Part shown: positions 15,378 to 18,152 of the stretch, piece by piece
Position numbering within the stretch: the first letter of the stretch is position 1
Layout of the letters: each line of letters opens with the position of its first letter
Source of the DNA: Betaproteobacteria bacterium
GTDB lineage: Bacteria > Pseudomonadota > Gammaproteobacteria > Burkholderiales > SG8-41
Length of the DNA: 18,152 nucleotides
Direction of reading: 5' to 3'
Assembly: GCA_025356695.1 (NCBI GenBank)
Contig: JANXSE010000456.1
Coordinates: 1-18,152, forward strand
Program-made: the position numbers and the translations under genes
Notes under the pieces: generated by a model
What the model was told of the DNA's origin: nothing
The model's database searches: none
What the model saw: the letters and a program-made list of their open reading frames with translations, nothing else

Positions 15378-17111
15378 TCAGATTTCGTGAACGTAGCTGC
15401 CCGGCGCCGTGCTGATCACCGGGTATTCGGCGCTACCGAGCGGGCGCGCCGCAACCTTGGACCCGCAGCGTCGGGCCAGCCACGTCGTCCAGTCCTCCCA
15501 CCACGAGCCTTCGATTTTTCTCTGGTGTTTGAGCCATTCGTCCGCTGAGCTGTCGTCTGTTTCACCGCTCCAATAACTACGTTTCGCCGGTTTGACCGGT
15601 GGATTGATGATGCCGAGGATGTGGCCCGACGACGACAGCGTGTAGTGCACGGGGGCGGCGATATGCTTCGCAATCTGGAAGGTCGCTTTCCACGGCGCGA
15701 TGTGGTCCTCTTCGCAGCCGACCGCATACAGCGGCTGGCAGATCCGTGCGAGGTCGATCGGATGTCCCGCCATCGTCAGCGCGTCCTTTTTGATCAGCGC
15801 GTTGTCGAGATAAAAGCGGCGCAGATAGTAACTGTGCATCGCCCGCGGCATGCGCGTGACGTCGGTGTTCCAGTACAACACATCAAACGGCGGCGGCGCC
15901 TCGCCAAAGAGGTAGCTGTGCACGAAGTATTGCCAGATCAGGCTGTTTGAACGCAGCAGGCGGAAGGCGCGTGACATCTCGCGGCCGTCGAGATAACCGT
16001 GTTGCGCCATCATTTTTTCGAGCGCTTCGATCGTGCGCTCGTCGATGAAGACTTCGATGGCGCCGGGGCGCGAAAAATCGACCAGGGTTGCCAGCAGTGT
16101 CCAGTGCGAGACCGGCACGGCGGCTGCATCGGCGTGTTCCCGGTTCAGCCACGCCATCAGCGCCGTCAGTCCGCTGCCGCCGATGCAATAGCCAATGGCA
16201 TGCACCTGCGGTACCTGACAGATGGCGCGCGCGACATCGATCGCCTGCTTCATGCCTTTCATCAGATAGTCGTCGAAGCTCGTGTCGGCCTGCGCCGAGG
16301 CCGGGTTCTTCCAACTGACGACAAACACCGTATAGCCCTGGTTGACCAGATAGCGCAGCAGGCTTTTTTTGTCGTTGAGATCGAGTATGTAGTACTTGTT
16401 GATCCACGGTGGAATGATGACAAGGGGCACCGCCCGCACTTCCGGTGTCGTCGGCGTGTACTGGATCAGTTCCATCAGTTCATTGCGGTAAACCACCGCG
16501 CCGGGCGTCGTCGCCAGGTTCTGGCCGACTTTGAACGCGCCGCGCTCGACCATCTGCACATCGCCCACGCGCAGGTCGTCAAGCCACAGCTTCAAACCGG
16601 CGCCGACGCTTTGTCCGCCTGATTCCCAGGCCTTGCGCAGGGCGACCGGATTGGTGAAGAGGAAATTGCTCGGTGCGATCGCGTTCAGCCATTGCCGCGC
16701 CCAGAACGTCGTTTGCCGGCGCTCTTTGGCCGACACGCCGGGCGATTCGAAGAGCGTTTCCTGCAGCCAGTGGGTATAGAGCAGGTAGTAATTTTTCAAG
16801 AGGGCGAACGCCGGCAGTTCGGTCCAGGCGGCATCGGCAAAGCGCACGTCGTCCGGCGCGGTCTTGACGACCGGCGTCGGCGTCAGTCCGGCGGCCGCCT
16901 GCCACGCACTAAGTTGCATGGCCTGAACATCGCGCGCGAGATCCGCGAGCGATGAGGCCAGCCGGGTTGGTTGCGCGAGCCAAGCCTGCGTCACATCGGC
17001 GAACGATGCGCCGATGCCAAACGGATCGACCGCCTGATTGATGGCGGCGAGCTGATCAGCCCATTGGGCAGGGCCGGCACCGGCCGGCGCTGCTGAGTCC
17101 GACTTATCCAT
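15378..17111 (-). CDS. phaC: Poly(3-hydroxyalkanoate) synthase, class I type
   Basis: PhaC polymerises (R)-3-hydroxyacyl-CoA into polyester granules in the cytoplasm. The 577-residue product has the N-terminal domain of the family and an alpha/beta-hydrolase domain with the lipase-like box GYCIGG (Cys309), EEDHIAPW (Asp469) and SSGHILGIINPP (His497): an intact Cys-Asp-His triad. PLVIIPPWINKYYILDL (229-245) and VLYWNTD (411-417) also match. Length fits class I (no phaE partner next to it). ATG 17111 lacks a clear ribosome binding site, but the next internal Met is residue 64. No phaA, phaB or phasin gene is in the window. It is transcribed away from the downstream enolase-type gene. Confidence 0.93.
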   Translation of the reverse strand: MDKSDSAAPAGAGPAQWADQLAAINQAVDPFGIGASFADVTQAWLAQPTRLASSLADLARDVQAMQLSAWQAAAGLTPTPVVKTAPDDVRFADAAWTELPAFALLKNYYLLYTHWLQETLFESPGVSAKERRQTTFWARQWLNAIAPSNFLFTNPVALRKAWESGGQSVGAGLKLWLDDLRVGDVQMVERGAFKVGQNLATTPGAVVYRNELMELIQYTPTTPEVRAVPLVIIPPWINKYYILDLNDKKSLLRYLVNQGYTVFVVSWKNPASAQADTSFDDYLMKGMKQAIDVARAICQVPQVHAIGYCIGGSGLTALMAWLNREHADAAAVPVSHWTLLATLVDFSRPGAIEVFIDERTIEALEKMMAQHGYLDGREMSRAFRLLRSNSLIWQYFVHSYLFGEAPPPFDVLYWNTDVTRMPRAMHSYYLRRFYLDNALIKKDALTMAGHPIDLARICQPLYAVGCEEDHIAPWKATFQIAKHIAAPVHYTLSSSGHILGIINPPVKPAKRSYWSGETDDSSADEWLKHQRKIEGSWWEDWTTWLARRCGSKVAARPLGSAEYPVISTAPGSYVHEI

Positions 17112-17223
17112 ATTGACAGTCTACAGCGGCGGCAATCGCCTGAGGCGTGGCATTCGTGCGGCTATGATCCACGTCAATAAAATCGCCGCCGGCGCAAGCG
17201 GTTACGGGGGGGCTGCGTCGGTG

Positions 17224-17242
17224 CGCAGCGTGATACGCTGCG
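17224..17242. promoter_or_regulatory. Perfect 19-bp inverted repeat, candidate operator
   Basis: CGCAGCGTGATACGCTGCG has 8-bp arms around GAT. It lies in the 166-bp divergent gap (17112-17277) between phaC and the enolase-type gene, 35 bp before the latter's ATG. The position fits a repressor or activator site; a stem in the mRNA leader is the alternative. The rest of this gap shows no promoter I can support. Confidence 0.5.
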
Positions 17243-17277
17243 GTCGTCGGAAAAAACTGGAAATGCAGGGGAGATAG

Positions 17278-18152
17278 ATGAAAATCACGAAAATCGAAAC
17301 TATCGTGGTCAGCATGCCGATGCTGATCGAAGGCGACGTGCTGCCGAAAGCCAGCGGCGTCGCCCGCACCGCCATGGACACGCTGCTGGTGCGCATCGAT
17401 ACCGACGGCGGCGTTACCGGCTGGGGCGAGGGTTTCGGCCACCGGATTTACACCGCGACGAAGGCCGCCATCGATTCCTTTATCGGCCCGATGTGCATCG
17501 GTCGCGATCCGACCGAAATCAGTGTGCTGGTCGATCAGTTGCAGCGCAATCTCGGCGGCGTCGGCCGCAACGGGCCGGCCATGTACGCGCTGTCGGCGAT
17601 CGACATCGCGCTGTGGGACATCGCCGGCAAACTCGCCGGGTTGCCGCTCTACCGCCTGCTCGGCGGTTCGCCGCGTCAGGATCTACCCGCCTATGCAAGT
17701 CTGCTGCGCTACGGCGAGCCGCGTGCAGTTACGCATTACACCGAACGCGCGCTCAAACGCGGTTACCGTCATATCAAGTTGCATGAAATCACCGAGGCGC
17801 CAATCAAGGCGGCGCGCGAGGTCGCCGGCGCCGATCTGCCGATCATGGTCGATTGCAATTGCCCGTGGACGATCGACGAAGCGGTTGCCATGGCGCGCAA
17901 GCTGCAGCCGCTGAATCTCAAATGGCTGGAGGAGCCGGTGTGGCCGCCTGAGGACCATCGCGGTCTGGCGCGGGTGCAAAGCGCCGGTGGCATCCCGACG
18001 GCGGCCGGCGAGAACGCGATGTTGCCGGAATTCAAGAGTATGTTCGAACACGGTGCGATCACCTATGCGCAGCCCAGCGTTACCAAAGTCGGCGGTGTGA
18101 CACAGATGCGCAAGGTCACAGCGCTGGCGGAGGCATTCGGCGTCAATGTGGT
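17278..18152 (+). CDS. Mandelate racemase/muconate lactonizing enzyme family protein, partial
   Basis: The frame is open from ATG 17278 to the window end (291 codons; the 3' end is missing). AGGGGAG (17267-17273) is the ribosome binding site. The protein has the enolase-superfamily N-terminal capping domain (about 1-125, with GWGEGFGH at 48-55 and AIDIALWDIAGKLAG at 107-121) and a barrel with predicted metal ligands Asp192 (MVDCN), Glu218 (WLEEP) and Glu245 (AGEN). At the third strand it reads IKLH (Lys167, His169) where mandelate racemase has KxK. The reaction is probably proton abstraction next to a carboxylate, as in sugar-acid dehydratases or racemases, but the substrate cannot be named. 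The seventh-strand residues are beyond the window. Confidence 0.88.
   Translation, partial: MKITKIETIVVSMPMLIEGDVLPKASGVARTAMDTLLVRIDTDGGVTGWGEGFGHRIYTATKAAIDSFIGPMCIGRDPTEISVLVDQLQRNLGGVGRNGPAMYALSAIDIALWDIAGKLAGLPLYRLLGGSPRQDLPAYASLLRYGEPRAVTHYTERALKRGYRHIKLHEITEAPIKAAREVAGADLPIMVDCNCPWTIDEAVAMARKLQPLNLKWLEEPVWPPEDHRGLARVQSAGGIPTAAGENAMLPEFKSMFEHGAITYAQPSVTKVGGVTQMRKVTALAEAFGVNV

Noticed and set aside
15999..16622. Plus-strand ORF of 207 codons inside phaC
   Set aside because: It is antisense to the catalytic domain of PhaC, which is clearly the real gene.
17113..17118. Perfect TTGACA as a -35 box upstream of the enolase-type gene
   Set aside because: No -10 element occurs 15-19 bp downstream.

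Overview
The window is almost certainly betaproteobacterial chromosome. From base 1 to about 14.78 kb it carries the end of tuf followed by a complete S10-spc-alpha ribosomal protein supercluster on the + strand: tuf(partial)-rpsJ-rplC-rplD-rplW-rplB-rpsS-rplV-rpsC-rplP-rpmC-rpsQ / rplN-rplX-rplE-rpsN-rpsH-rplF-rplR-rpsE-rpmD-rplO-secY-infA-rpmJ / rpsM-rpsK-rpsD-rpoA-rplQ. Evidence for the assignment is infA lying between secY and rpmJ (E. coli has it elsewhere), betaproteobacterial-style sequences of L22, L4, L2 and SecY, moderately high GC, and a class I type PHA synthase downstream. The zinc-ribbon form of S4 suggests a Rhodocyclales/Nitrosomonadales-like lineage, but that placement is recalled and inferred, not proven.

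Ribosomal block. Genes are packed tightly, with many ATGA or TAATG overlaps that imply translational coupling. Only four gaps look long enough to regulate: rpsJ-rplC (113 bp, two hairpins), rpsQ-rplN (236 bp, a good sigma70 promoter at the classical spc position plus a foldable leader), rpmJ-rpsM (103 bp, hairpin, -10 box and an exact 11-bp tandem repeat) and rpsD-rpoA (112 bp, a GC hairpin). The spc and alpha promoter candidates share the core TATAATCGC-NN-GCTTT. The block ends in a clear intrinsic terminator at 14751-14777. Several ribosomal proteins (L3, S19, S3, L17 and above all L15) carry Ala/Lys/Pro-rich C-terminal tails; the L15 tail is about 88 residues, giving a 231-residue protein where about 144 is usual.

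Downstream region (14.79-18.15 kb). A DUF488-family gene starts 12 bp after the terminator. It converges, with a 10-bp gap, on a minus-strand PHA synthase gene (phaC) with an intact Cys-Asp-His triad. Divergent from phaC is a mandelate racemase/muconate lactonizing enzyme family gene that runs off the window end; a perfect 19-bp inverted repeat lies 35 bp before its start.

Together the genes encode translation (small and large subunit proteins, IF-1), protein export (SecY), transcription (RNA polymerase alpha), carbon storage (PhaC) and a probable sugar-acid-type enzyme. I see no CRISPR array, insertion sequence, tRNA, prophage or defence system. This is mostly a conserved housekeeping region; the noteworthy points are the tails, the regulatory gaps and the last two genes.
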